Source: Desulfofustis sp. PB-SRB1
GTDB taxonomy: Bacteria; Desulfobacterota; Desulfobulbia; Desulfobulbales; Desulfocapsaceae
Assembly: GCA_016722945.1 (NCBI GenBank)
Contig: JAEQMT010000010.1
Coordinates: 699,765 to 763,764, forward strand
Length of the DNA: 64,000 nucleotides
Direction of reading: 5' to 3'
The notes beneath the pieces were generated by a model. It did not search any database and was not told where the DNA came from. It saw nothing but the letters and a program-made list of their open reading frames with translations. A program made the position numbers and the translations under genes. Shown here piece after piece: positions 27,354 through 36,403 of the stretch (the first letter of the stretch is position 1; each line of letters starts with the position of its first letter).

Positions 27354-28154
27354 TTATTGCTCATCAATTCTGATTGTTTCGCCATCCAGAGGGATGGCAG
27401 CTTTTTCCAGAAGCCCCTCATTTTTGAGACGGTCATACAGCTGTTTTCTGGTTATGGGGCAGTGGTTGAGCGCTTCGAGATGGTTGGCGATTACCATCTT
27501 CGGGGCATGCTGTATTACCTCGACAATTTCATCCAGCTGCATCAGTATCGGCCCGCCAATATCGAGTTGTGCTCCCCATGCCGCAACCACCAAAATATCG
27601 GGGCGATACTGCTCGACAGCCTTTCTTACTTGGGTGGTATACACCGTGTCTCCAAAGATATACAGTGACGGCTCGCCGGGCAATCTGAGGACGAACCCGG
27701 TTCCGTTTGCCATCAGGTGATGAATCCAGCCATGTCCGTGACGGGCGGGAATTGCAATAATCTCGCCACCGCAAAATGGCTGCGGCTCGCCGTAGGCAAG
27801 CGCATCACTGACGGTTAAACCGAGCTTCTTGATAAAATCACCATCTTGGGTGCGGCAGATGATGGGGATGCGGCGCTTTTTAAGGAAATCGATACCAGCC
27901 TGGTCGAGATGATCCTGATGATTCAACGCCTTGCGGCCGAAGGTGTGGCAATGGGTGATCAGGCAGAACGTAACCCGGTGGAGAATTTCATCACTGTTTC
28001 TGGGCAACTCAACCAGGGGGTTGCGTTTGGGGCGGAATCGAAAAAATGAAAACGGCGGAATCGAGCCTTTGCCGCCGAGCATCGGATCCACCAGGATATG
28101 CTGGCCGGCGGCCTCGATCACCATCGTTGCATTGCGCAGCTGGTGTATAATCAT
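27354..28154 (-). CDS. Metallo-beta-lactamase-fold hydrolase (UlaG-like)
   Basis: A 266-residue protein with an N-terminal IIHQLRNATMVIEA strand pair and DPML. The zinc motif is spread over LITHCHTFG and NHQDHLDQAG; further ligands are HGHGW, the aspartate of IFGDTVYT and a late histidine in ANHLEALNH. This resembles UlaG-type lactonases and predicted Zn-dependent hydrolases. It lies 33 bp after the MoaD-like gene. The substrate is unknown. Confidence 0.8.
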   Translation of the reverse strand: MIIHQLRNATMVIEAAGQHILVDPMLGGKGSIPPFSFFRFRPKRNPLVELPRNSDEILHRVTFCLITHCHTFGRKALNHQDHLDQAGIDFLKKRRIPIICRTQDGDFIKKLGLTVSDALAYGEPQPFCGGEIIAIPARHGHGWIHHLMANGTGFVLRLPGEPSLYIFGDTVYTTQVRKAVEQYRPDILVVAAWGAQLDIGGPILMQLDEIVEVIQHAPKMVIANHLEALNHCPITRKQLYDRLKNEGLLEKAAIPLDGETIRIDEQ

Positions 28155-28187
28155 GCGTGCAGACTTCCCTGATGCGGTCTGTTCTGA

Positions 28188-28412
28188 CTAGCCGCCGCCC
28201 ACCGGCGGGAATATGCCGAGCCGGTCGCCATCCTTGAGGACGGTATCGGGACTGACATGTACGGAGTTGACGAAAATCAGCCGGATCTCTTCTTGCGGTA
28301 TGCCCAGCCGTGTCAGTACCGCTTCCACGGTAGTGCCCTCGGCAAGTTCAAGGGTGCCGCCGTCAGGGGTGTAGGGCTTCAGTGAGGCAAAGCAATTGAG
28401 AGTTATGATCAT
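28188..28412 (-). CDS. MoaD/ThiS-family sulfur carrier protein
   Basis: A 74-residue ubiquitin-fold protein ending in the diagnostic Gly-Gly tail (IFPPVGGG), which is adenylated and thiocarboxylated in this family. KDGDRLGIFPPVGGG is typical of MoaD. The ORF runs on upstream to 28568, but ATG 28412 gives the family N-terminus. Its place two genes after AOR suggests that it supplies sulfur for the tungstopterin cofactor. Confidence 0.88.
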   Translation of the reverse strand: MIITLNCFASLKPYTPDGGTLELAEGTTVEAVLTRLGIPQEEIRLIFVNSVHVSPDTVLKDGDRLGIFPPVGGG

Positions 28413-28428
28413 GATCCCGGTCTGGTGT

Positions 28429-29016
28429 TCAGGGCGTTGAGACCCGCAGCATGATGTGTCCTGGCTGCGACAGCAGCTCGGCGAGTGCCGCCTCTGAAAC
28501 CTCTTGGTCATCCAGGCTGATCCGGCTGTTCGATAGAAAAAGTGCCGGATGTGCCAGGACGTCGACAAACCGCTCGCTCTCGCACACCAGCCCCCGCGCC
28601 AGCAGCAAAGGCCCCACCTCGCGCATCATGAAGTTGAACAGCCTGACGGTGATAAAACCACGCTGCTTGTCACCGATTACGGCTTCACCATTGTGCGAGA
28701 TGGAGTCGCGCAGGGCAGCCCAGGCGCCGTCCCGGCGCAGACATGCCCCGACCAGGCCGGGCAGGGCGGCGGAAAGGGCGAGAATGCCGCCCTCGCTGAT
28801 ATGGCAGCCGCTCAGATCATCCACCGGTTTTCCCTGCCAGAAAATGGTCTGAATTTTGGCGATACCATCCTCACTGAGGCAGAATTCGCCGCGCAGGAGG
28901 CTGAGCACATCGACACCAAGCTCCACCTCAACGAGCACCCCCCGCTGAAACAGGTTCAGCAGGGGGGGCGGCAGCGGCGGGGTTATCTGTATGTCAATGG
29001 CCGGAAAGGATGTCAC
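28429..29016 (-). CDS. Unknown protein between AOR and the MoaD-like gene
   Basis: A 195-residue protein with a probable GTG start (29016); ATG alternatives immediately upstream run into stops. No signal peptide or membrane helix is evident. There are scattered cysteines (FCLSED, GCHISE, GACLRR, LVCESE) but no clear metal motif. The tight spacing (21 bp after AOR, 16 bp before MoaD-like) makes a function in AOR maturation or cofactor insertion a reasonable guess. I do not recognise the family. Confidence 0.7.
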   Translation of the reverse strand: MTSFPAIDIQITPPLPPPLLNLFQRGVLVEVELGVDVLSLLRGEFCLSEDGIAKIQTIFWQGKPVDDLSGCHISEGGILALSAALPGLVGACLRRDGAWAALRDSISHNGEAVIGDKQRGFITVRLFNFMMREVGPLLLARGLVCESERFVDVLAHPALFLSNSRISLDDQEVSEAALAELLSQPGHIMLRVSTP

Positions 29017-29037
29017 TTCATATGCATGTTGAGTTCA

Positions 29038-30774
29038 TCACCATTGAAATACCTGATCAAGCTCCTGATCCGGCACATCGAACACCACGTTATGGGGCGG
29101 CAACTGCTCCCGCCTGAAGTAGCGCGGCAGCCGATCATCGGCGGCGGTAAAACCGGCCCGGGCGTTAAAGTCACGCTCTTTTTCAAGCACCGACTTGCCC
29201 AGCGCCACCACGTCGTCGGCGGTGAGGCTCAGTCCGTAACAGCCGTTGATGATGTCGATCAGGGCCTGGAAGGTCTCCGGCTGATCGAGTACCGCAAAGG
29301 CGATAAACAGACACATACCGGTGGAATCGACGGCAGCGGTGGCAATCTGCAGGTTCTGTGAGAGTGCCGCTTGGCCCTCTGAGCTGAGCGGATCAACATC
29401 GCCGCCGACTTTGAGGATATTGGTGGCCACCGCGTATCCGGCGGTATGGTCGGCGCCCATGGGGCTGGTGGCATAGGTGACGCCGATTCCCTTGACGGCG
29501 CGCGGGTCGTAGGCGGGCATGCCCTGGCCCTTGACCACCGGTGCCTTTTCAATACCATAGGCACGCGCCGCGGTGGCGGCGCCGCTGCCTAAGATTCGGC
29601 CCAGCGGGGTGCCGGCGCCCACTTCCTTCACCAGCTTGATGGCGCCGTCGGCATCACCGAACTTGAGCAGACCGGCCTCCATGGCCACGCCGATGGTCAC
29701 TCCCATTTCGATGGTGTCCAGGCCGAAATCATCATCGAGATAGTCCAGGGTGGCGATGGCATCCAGATCGCAGATGCCGCAGTTGCCGCCGTGGGCCCAA
29801 ACGGTCTCATATTCCGGCTGCTTGGTGACGTAATTACCATCCTTGTCAAGAAAGGTGCCGGAGCACTGGATGGAACAGCCGCGATGGCAGCCGTGGGTAG
29901 ATACCCCGCCACGGGATATTTCGAGTTCCGCCTGGGTCTCGCCGCTGATCTTGTCGGCATCGGGGAAATTGCCCTGTTTGAAGTTGTAGGTGGGGTAGCC
30001 ACCCGCCTCGTTGAGAACGTTGGTGAGAACGTTGGTGCCGTAGGTGGGCAGTCCCTGGCCGGTGACCGCATGCTTTTTCAATCCCTCGTTGAACCGTTTA
30101 TTGGCGTCGCTGAAGGCCTCCTTGTCCACCGGTTGACGCATGCTGGTGCCGGCGCCGTCCAGCAGAATCACCTTGACGCCTTTGGAACCCATCACCGCGC
30201 CAACGCCGCCGCGACCGGCGTGACGGGTGGGGCGACCCTCCTTATCGGTAACCGCAACGGTGGAGTTGGACAGCCGCATTTCACCGGCGGTGCCGATGGA
30301 GAGCATCGCGCCACTAGAACCGTAGGTTTCCTGAAATTTCTCCATAAGCTGATAGTTGGTCTTCATCTTCAGCTCGTTGGCGGTTTCGATGGTGGCGCCG
30401 TCCTTGGTGATGGTGACCTTGTAGAGGTCTTCACCGTTCCATTCACCTTCCAGAACAATGGCCGCATAGCCCAGGCGGGCCAGTACCTGGGCGCCCTGAC
30501 CACCTGAGTTGGCCTCTTTGATACCGCCGGTAAGCGGGCTTTTGCAGCCCACCGACAGCCTTCCGGAGGTAACCGCGGCGGTGCCGCTGAGCAGGCCGGG
30601 AGCGATAACCAGTTTGTTCTCCGGGCCAAGTGGATGGCAGTCAGCCGGAACTTCCTTGCAGACGATGGTTGAGGTAAGGGCGCGGCCGCCAATCCCGGCA
30701 TAGTCACCGACCGGCTCTTCACGCAGGGCTGGGCCGCCGTCGGCGCCCACATCGATTCGTAAGATTTTGTCCAT
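29038..30774 (-). CDS. aor: Aldehyde:ferredoxin oxidoreductase (tungsten enzyme)
   Basis: A 578-residue AOR-family enzyme that oxidises aldehydes to acids with ferredoxin as acceptor, using W-bis-pyranopterin and [4Fe-4S]. Pterin-binding motifs include GGRALTS, EANSGGQGAQ and RHAGRGGVGAVMGSKG (given in parts). Cluster cysteines are in GCHRGCSIQC; the distal ligand is in DSTGMCLFIAF. The ORF extends to 30900, but GGGAGGAG before ATG 30774 sets the start. First gene of a five-gene run. Confidence 0.93.
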   Translation of the reverse strand: MDKILRIDVGADGGPALREEPVGDYAGIGGRALTSTIVCKEVPADCHPLGPENKLVIAPGLLSGTAAVTSGRLSVGCKSPLTGGIKEANSGGQGAQVLARLGYAAIVLEGEWNGEDLYKVTITKDGATIETANELKMKTNYQLMEKFQETYGSSGAMLSIGTAGEMRLSNSTVAVTDKEGRPTRHAGRGGVGAVMGSKGVKVILLDGAGTSMRQPVDKEAFSDANKRFNEGLKKHAVTGQGLPTYGTNVLTNVLNEAGGYPTYNFKQGNFPDADKISGETQAELEISRGGVSTHGCHRGCSIQCSGTFLDKDGNYVTKQPEYETVWAHGGNCGICDLDAIATLDYLDDDFGLDTIEMGVTIGVAMEAGLLKFGDADGAIKLVKEVGAGTPLGRILGSGAATAARAYGIEKAPVVKGQGMPAYDPRAVKGIGVTYATSPMGADHTAGYAVATNILKVGGDVDPLSSEGQAALSQNLQIATAAVDSTGMCLFIAFAVLDQPETFQALIDIINGCYGLSLTADDVVALGKSVLEKERDFNARAGFTAADDRLPRYFRREQLPPHNVVFDVPDQELDQVFQW

Positions 30775-30850
30775 GATTTCTCCTCCCGGTTTGCATAAGT
30801 ATGAACATAACCCCCCGCTGATGGAGAGGCGCTGAAAATGCAACAGGACA

Positions 30851-30879
30851 AATGTAGCACGGAAAAGGGCAACAGACAA
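30851..30879 (-). promoter_or_regulatory. Sigma-70-type promoter of the AOR operon
   Basis: On the minus strand, -35 TTGTCT (30874-30879), a 17-nt spacer and -10 TACATT (30851-30856), about 77 nt before the aor ATG. The rest of the 293-bp divergent region (30775-31067) holds no other feature I can support. Confidence 0.5.
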
Positions 30880-31067
30880 GGTGATAATGGCGGGAAGCAT
30901 GATATCTGAGCAAGGGTGCCCCTATTGTTCGTTGACTCGTGCCGTTACTCATGATTAGATGCATTGCGAGGGTGTGACGGGGCGCCGCGATAAGCTGGGA
31001 GCGTGGTGCCGCCTGAGAAAGCGCCGTCGGTGCAGCCCCCAGAACCTGAATAAAGGATAAGAGTATC

Positions 31068-33521
31068 ATGGTAATGAATCTGGCAGGCAAAGGGGTGGAG
31101 AGATTTTTTGCGGCCCTGGCCCGCTTCATTATCACCCACCGCATTGTCGTTCTGATAATCGTCTTTGGCGTCGTGGGCGCTCTCGGCGTTCAGATCAGGC
31201 ATCTTCGCTTCGATACCTCAAATGAGGGGTTTCTTCGCGAAAACGACCCGATTTTATCGGTGTACAACGACTTCAGAGACCAGTTCGGGCGCGACGACAT
31301 GTTGGTGCTGGCCATCGAGAGCGACCATATCTTTACCGCCGATTTTCTCGACACCCTGGCACAACTTCATGACGATCTGGCCGAACAGGTGCCCTACGTC
31401 AACGATATCACCTCGCTGATCAACGTGCGCAATACCAGGGGTGAGGGCGACATACTGCTGGTTGACGACCTGCTCGCCGAGCTGCCCGAAAACGAGGCGG
31501 GCTTTACCGCCCTTGCCGAACAGGTGTTGGCAAATCCTTTGTATCTCAACCAACTTGTCTCCGAGGATGGCCGCTTTACCACCCTGCTTATTGAAAGCGA
31601 TGTGTATGCAGGCGACGCCGGGGTGAGCGATACCGCCGATCTGCTGGCCGGTTTCGATGAGATCGCTGCGTCCGCACCCGCCGAGCAGACCTATCTGAGC
31701 GACATCCAGAACGATGCATTCGTGGAGGCGGTGCATGCGGTAACGGCGCGTTATCAGAATGATGATTTCATCATCCATACGGCCGGGCCGCCGGTGAACC
31801 TGCATGCCATCAAATTTTACATGCAGCAGGATGCCAAACGGTTCATGAAGCTCGCCCTTCTCATCATCGGTGTCTGCCTCTACATCATGTTTCGCCGGTT
31901 CAGCGGGGTGGCCCTGCCTCTGCTGGTGGTCGGCCTGGCATTGATCGCCACGGTGGGGCTGATGGCCGGCCTCGGGTTTGCCTTCAAACTGCCCACCACA
32001 ATATTGCCCTCCTTTTTGCTGGCGGTTGGGGTTGGGGGTTCCGTGCATGTGCTCAGCCTCACCTTTCAGTATATGCGCAGGGGTGAGCCGAAGAATCAGG
32101 CGGTGATTGCCGCGTTTGGCCATTCCGGGCTTGCCATCGTCATGACCTCACTCACCACCGCCACCGGGCTCGCCTCCTTTGCCTTTGCCAAGGTGGCGCC
32201 GATTGCCGATCTTGGTATGTTTTCCGCCATCGGCGTGGTCATCTCCCTGATTCTCACCCTCACCATTCTGCCCTGTCTGCTCAGCCTGCTGCCCATTGAC
32301 AAAGGATCTCAGCAGGCGGGAGCGACCCATGGCGCCATCGATCGGCTGCTTGAGTCCATTGCCGATTTCTCCGTGCGTAGGTATCGCATGGTGCTGGTGG
32401 TGGCTGCTTTAATTGCCGTTGTGGGCGCGGCGGGCATTGTCCGGGTGAAGTTTTCCCACGATGGCCTTGTCTGGCTGCCCAAAGATCTGGGCATCCGCCA
32501 GGCCACCGAGGTGATCGACCGTGAACTCAAGGGCAGCGTCGTGCTGGAGGTGCTGGTGGATACCGGTATCGAAAACGGGCTCTACAATCCCGAGATTCTA
32601 CAAGCCATCGATACAATCAGCAAAGAGCTCGAGGCGGACTACCGGGGCGGCACCGTCTTTATCGGCAAGACCATGTCGCTGACCACCATCGTCAAGGAGA
32701 TCCACCAGGCCCTGCATGGCAACGATCCCGCCTTTTACACGATTGCCGACAATGAGCGCCTCATTGCCCAGGAGTTGCTGCTGTTCGAAAATTCCGGCTC
32801 CGACGACCTCAAGGATGTGGTGGACAGCCGCTTTCGGGTGGCCCGCGTCACCCTCAAGGTGCCCTGGCAGGACGCCCTGCTCTACGTGCCCTTCATCGAC
32901 GATGTCAATAAACGGTTCACCACCGGATTTGATGGCCGGGTCGAGCCCGGCGGTGAACCGATGACGGTGCGGGTCACCGGTATCATGTCGCTGTTTGGTC
33001 GGATCATTCACGCCGCCATGTATTCGGCCGCCCAGAGTTACGGAATTGCCCTGGTGGTTATCACGGTGCTGATGATTGTGCTGATCGGCAACTTCAAGCT
33101 CGGTTTCATCAGCATGATTCCCAACCTGATCCCGATTTTCACCTTACTGGGCATGATGGGATGGCTGGGGGTGCGGTTGGACATGTTCACCATGCTGATC
33201 GCCTCCATCGCCATCGGCATCGCGGTGGACGACACCATCCATTTCTTTTACAATTTCAGAAAATATTTTGCCCAGAGCGGCGAGGTGCGTTCCGCCGTCC
33301 ACCGTACCCTGCAGACCGCCGGCCGAGCCATGCTCACCACCTCGGTGGTACTGGCCATCGGCTTTTTCATTTTCATGTTCGCCGACATGAACAACCTCTT
33401 TTATTTCGGTCTGCTCACCGGCACCGCCATCATCCTGGCCCTGGCCGCCGATCTGTGTCTGGCGCCGGCGTTGATGGCCCTGGCGGTGGGGGGCAAGCCG
33501 CGTCTCAACACCTCTTCATAA
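31068..33521 (+). CDS. RND-superfamily (MMPL-type) exporter
   Basis: An 817-residue inner-membrane protein with the two-fold RND layout: an N-terminal helix, a periplasmic domain (~residues 45-270), a six-helix bundle, a second helix and periplasmic domain (~440-650), and a final helix bundle (ASIAIGIAVDDTIHFFYNF). The length is that of predicted exporters acting on lipids or hopanoids rather than AcrB. It is followed directly by a LolA-like protein and an outer-membrane protein, which suggests an envelope lipid-transport system. Confidence 0.9.
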   Translation: MVMNLAGKGVERFFAALARFIITHRIVVLIIVFGVVGALGVQIRHLRFDTSNEGFLRENDPILSVYNDFRDQFGRDDMLVLAIESDHIFTADFLDTLAQLHDDLAEQVPYVNDITSLINVRNTRGEGDILLVDDLLAELPENEAGFTALAEQVLANPLYLNQLVSEDGRFTTLLIESDVYAGDAGVSDTADLLAGFDEIAASAPAEQTYLSDIQNDAFVEAVHAVTARYQNDDFIIHTAGPPVNLHAIKFYMQQDAKRFMKLALLIIGVCLYIMFRRFSGVALPLLVVGLALIATVGLMAGLGFAFKLPTTILPSFLLAVGVGGSVHVLSLTFQYMRRGEPKNQAVIAAFGHSGLAIVMTSLTTATGLASFAFAKVAPIADLGMFSAIGVVISLILTLTILPCLLSLLPIDKGSQQAGATHGAIDRLLESIADFSVRRYRMVLVVAALIAVVGAAGIVRVKFSHDGLVWLPKDLGIRQATEVIDRELKGSVVLEVLVDTGIENGLYNPEILQAIDTISKELEADYRGGTVFIGKTMSLTTIVKEIHQALHGNDPAFYTIADNERLIAQELLLFENSGSDDLKDVVDSRFRVARVTLKVPWQDALLYVPFIDDVNKRFTTGFDGRVEPGGEPMTVRVTGIMSLFGRIIHAAMYSAAQSYGIALVVITVLMIVLIGNFKLGFISMIPNLIPIFTLLGMMGWLGVRLDMFTMLIASIAIGIAVDDTIHFFYNFRKYFAQSGEVRSAVHRTLQTAGRAMLTTSVVLAIGFFIFMFADMNNLFYFGLLTGTAIILALAADLCLAPALMALAVGGKPRLNTSS

Positions 33522-33536
33522 CAACTGAGGATCCCC

Positions 33537-34346
33537 ATGCGAACATACAAACTGGTAACGAATATGCTGCTGGCCCTGTGCCTGCTCGGCCTGCCCTGTA
33601 CCGCATCCGGCGCCGATATTGACGGCCGCTGGATTATGGAGCAGGTAGACGGACGCGACGACGGCGACAGTCAGACCTCGGACACCACCATGACCCTGAT
33701 CGATAGAAACGGTAACGAACGGGTGCGCCGAATCAAGATGTTCAGCAAGGATCAGGGCAAAGATACCCAACGGCTGCAGTTCTTCCTCTCACCCGCCGAT
33801 GTCAAGGACACCGGATTTCTCACCTACGACTATTACAGCGGCGCCACCGATGACGACCAATGGCTCTACCTGCCCGATCTGCGCCGTACCAAGCGCATCG
33901 CAACCTCCGACAAGTCTTCCTCCTTCATGGGCTCTGATTTTTCCTATGCCGATATGACCCGCCGGGTGCTGGACGAGTGGAACTACACCCTGCTCAAAGA
34001 AGATATGGTGGGCGAGCACAAGGTGTGGCTGGTGGAGGCGTTGCCGGTTTCAGAAGAGGTGGAAGAGCGCTACGGCTACACCAAATCCATTGTCTTTGTG
34101 CGGCAGGATAATTTCATGGTGATCCGCGCTATCCACGTGCTCAGCGAGGGTGGCCGGGTGAAGTATATGGAGGTCAACGAACTGCAGGAAATAGACGATA
34201 TCTGGGTGGCCACCGAGATCTCAATGAAGACCACGAAAAACAAGCGGGTTTTGCATTCCACCCTGCTGCAGCTTGAGAACATCACCTTCAACCAGGAGAT
34301 CGATGACGACCTCTTCACCGTCCGCCGTCTTGAAAAAGGATTGTAG
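33537..34346 (+). CDS. Periplasmic outer-membrane lipoprotein-sorting (LolA-like) protein
   Basis: A 269-residue exported protein; the signal peptide ends near CTASGAD. The mature part has the features of the LolA-like family found next to RND exporters: QWLYLPDLRRTKRIA, SSFMGSDFSYADM and a closing DDLFTVRRLEKG. It starts 15 bp after the RND gene. It probably carries a lipid or lipoprotein between the inner-membrane exporter and the outer membrane. Confidence 0.88.
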   Translation: MRTYKLVTNMLLALCLLGLPCTASGADIDGRWIMEQVDGRDDGDSQTSDTTMTLIDRNGNERVRRIKMFSKDQGKDTQRLQFFLSPADVKDTGFLTYDYYSGATDDDQWLYLPDLRRTKRIATSDKSSSFMGSDFSYADMTRRVLDEWNYTLLKEDMVGEHKVWLVEALPVSEEVEERYGYTKSIVFVRQDNFMVIRAIHVLSEGGRVKYMEVNELQEIDDIWVATEISMKTTKNKRVLHSTLLQLENITFNQEIDDDLFTVRRLEKGL

Positions 34347-34352
34347 ACAGAT

Positions 34353-34493
34353 GGGAACCTTGAAAAATGAGGATTTTCGTTCAAGATCAAGGCGCGAGGA
34401 AAATGTTACCGCAGGCATATAATTGATATTGCCAGGATAAAATTTTTAGAGCAACGATGAGATTGGGCGAAAAGGCCATTTTGCAAGGTTCCC
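34353..34493 (+). repeat. Dispersed ~140-bp MITE-like repeat, family A copy 1
   Basis: A 141-bp element beginning GGGAACCTTGAAAAATG and ending CATTTTGCAAGGTTCCC, so it has imperfect ~27-bp terminal inverted repeats. The core contains ATCAAGGCGCGAGG. Other copies: 36404-36543 (same orientation), 51492-51629 and 61684-61825 (opposite). The last 37 bp encode the N-terminus of the outer-membrane protein gene. Confidence 0.85.
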
Positions 34494-35923
34494 AGGTCTT
34501 TTCCAACGGTTTTGGCCTGATCTGCGGGGCCGTTATTCTGCTTACCCTCTGCGCCGCTGATTCTGGAATTACCGCGGAGCTGGACGAGCTGCTGGAGGGT
34601 TTTGAAGAGACAAACCGCACCGATCCACCCCTGGATGAATTGCTCGATGGCTTTAGTGATCAGACGCTGACGGCAGATGATCCGCGGCCGCCCGCCCCCC
34701 CGATCCTGCCATCCTGGCTGGAGCTGCAAGGCGGGGTAAGCCTCTGGGCAATCGCCAATATCGCCCAGCAACCACCGGCGCCGGGTGAGCCTGATTATCG
34801 CGGCCTCTCCATGCTGCGCACCACCGGCGAGCTGATTGCCGATACCCAGTATCGGGGCTGGCGGGGAAGGGTGGGGGTCACCGCGTTTTATGACGCGGCC
34901 TACAGCCTTAACGGCCAGCGCAGCCGCTACACCGACGCATTTTTGGACGAGTACGAGACCGAACTGGAACTCCAGGAGGCCTACCTGCAGGGCACTCTTT
35001 TTCCGTCCCTGGATATCAAGTGTGGTCGCCAGATCGTGGTCTGGGGGAGTTCCGACACCATCCGCGTCACCGACATCATCAATCCCCTTGATCAGCGGGT
35101 GCCGGGAATGGTTGATGTACGGTTTCTGCGATTGCCGGTAACCATAACCAGGCTGGACTATTACAAAGATGGTTGGAACGTGACCGGGTTGCTCATCCAT
35201 GAGCCGCGTTTTACCAAGCTGCCGGTCTATAACGGCGAATTCTTTCCCTTTAACCGCGCCATCTCTGAGAGCGACGATCCTGACTGGTCCCTTGAAGATC
35301 AGCAATTCGGCCTGGCCGTGAACGGGATCTTCAGCGGCTGGGATATGTCGCTCTATGCCGCTTCGGTGTTTGACCCGGTGGGCTACGTCGGCATCAGCGG
35401 GTCGGGCGGGTTGCTCAGATACCACGATCGTGCCGCCATGTTCGGCGGGGCGTTTACCGTCGCCGCCGGCAACTGGCTGGTCAAAGGTGAAACCGCCTAC
35501 TGGTCGGGACTGCGCTACGCCACCACCGAGGATGACAAGGACCGCTTTGATATTCTGGCCGGGCTGGAATACAGTGGGTTTGATGAAACGATGATCTCCG
35601 CGGAATGTGCCAATCGTCACATTCTCGACTTCGAGCAGCAAATGGCGCAACCGCCCGACGGCCAGCAGCAGGACTGGACCCAGTATTCCCTGCGGATGAC
35701 CCGCGATTTTTATAACGACCGGCTGCAGCTCACCATCCTGCTCTCATCATTTGGCCTGCTGCTCACCGACGGCGGTTTCGCCCGCGCCCAGCTGGAATAT
35801 GAACTAAACGAACACGCCGCCATCACTGGCGGCACGGTCTTCTATCGAAGCGGCGATTTTCCCGGTTTCAACGACATCGGCAACAACGACCGAATCTTCA
35901 CCAAACTGGAGTATCGGTTCTAA
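34457..35923 (+). CDS. Outer-membrane protein, DUF1302-like
   Basis: A 488-residue protein. After a hydrophobic export signal (about residues 19-40, ending DSGITA) come two copies of a short LDELLxGF motif (residues ~44 and 58), then an aromatic-rich beta-strand pattern ending in LEYRF-like (KLEYRF), typical of outer-membrane beta-barrels. It closes the RND/LolA-like/OMP set. The first 12 codons lie in repeat family A copy 1, giving an unusually long polar n-region. No other in-frame ATG precedes the signal. Confidence 0.8.
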   Translation: MRLGEKAILQGSQVFSNGFGLICGAVILLTLCAADSGITAELDELLEGFEETNRTDPPLDELLDGFSDQTLTADDPRPPAPPILPSWLELQGGVSLWAIANIAQQPPAPGEPDYRGLSMLRTTGELIADTQYRGWRGRVGVTAFYDAAYSLNGQRSRYTDAFLDEYETELELQEAYLQGTLFPSLDIKCGRQIVVWGSSDTIRVTDIINPLDQRVPGMVDVRFLRLPVTITRLDYYKDGWNVTGLLIHEPRFTKLPVYNGEFFPFNRAISESDDPDWSLEDQQFGLAVNGIFSGWDMSLYAASVFDPVGYVGISGSGGLLRYHDRAAMFGGAFTVAAGNWLVKGETAYWSGLRYATTEDDKDRFDILAGLEYSGFDETMISAECANRHILDFEQQMAQPPDGQQQDWTQYSLRMTRDFYNDRLQLTILLSSFGLLLTDGGFARAQLEYELNEHAAITGGTVFYRSGDFPGFNDIGNNDRIFTKLEYRF

Positions 35924-35985
35924 CTCCGCCGGTCGAGAAAGTATGATGAACCACTAAAAACCCCGGTAAAACGACCGTTAAAAAT

Positions 35986-36118
35986 GATGAAATCGTAAAA
36001 ACCTTGAATTTGCTTGGTAACGTCATTCCCGCGAAAGCGGGAATCCAGTAATTTCAAATAATTATGGATTTCGATTCGACTCCGTAATGACCGTAATTGG
36101 AGTTTTTACGAAGCCATC
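35986..36118. repeat. Short dispersed repeat, family B copy 1 (TCGTAAAAA termini)
   Basis: A 133-bp element bounded by GATGAAATCGTAAAAA and the near reverse complement TTTTTACGAAGCCATC. Inside is a perfect-stem REP-type hairpin, CCCGCGAAAGCGGG (about 36030-36043), within CATTCCCGCGAAAGCGGGAA. The related element at 49215-49375 shares the termini but not the core. Confidence 0.75.
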
Positions 36119-36126
36119 AAAAATAG

Positions 36127-36402
36127 TTGGAACAATTAAAGCAAATAACGCCGAAGAAAAAGAATACTGGAATAAAGGAAATGAGAGATAATTACGACTT
36201 TTCAAAAATAAAAGGACGAAAAAATCCATACATTAAATATTTAAAACAACCCGTTACAATTCGCCTTGATCGAGATTCCGTGGAATATTTCAAAAGTCTA
36301 ACGGAAGAAACAGGCATCCCTTATCAGACCTTAATTAACCTCTATTTACGTGATTGCGCCGTCAACAAACGTAAGCTCAACATGCAATGGGCTGCAAATT
36401 AA
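36127..36402 (+). CDS. BrnA/CopG-type antitoxin (orphan)
   Basis: A 91-residue protein. The first codons are TTG-initiated and lysine-rich; from MRDNYDFSK (ATG 36181) the sequence matches the ribbon-helix-helix antitoxins often annotated BrnA: NYDFSKIKGRKNPYIKYLK, QPVTIRLDRDSVEYFK and GIPYQTLINLYLRDCA. No BrnT-like toxin lies next to it; a repeat fills the upstream side. The composition is AT-rich, unlike the chromosome core. The start could be 36127 or 36181. Confidence 0.75.
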   Translation: MEQLKQITPKKKNTGIKEMRDNYDFSKIKGRKNPYIKYLKQPVTIRLDRDSVEYFKSLTEETGIPYQTLINLYLRDCAVNKRKLNMQWAAN

Positions 36403-36403
36403 T

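Noticed and set aside
30970-31067. TPP-riboswitch-like strings (CTGAGA, GAACCTGA, GGATAA) upstream of the RND gene
   Set aside because: The spacing after GAACCTGA is wrong, the closing P4/P5 helix is not formed, and the downstream gene has no link to thiamine. Probably chance, though a covariance-model search would settle it.
34406-35650. 414-codon open frame antisense to the outer-membrane protein
   Set aside because: A shadow of the sense gene; the sense frame has an export signal, beta-barrel pattern and operon context.
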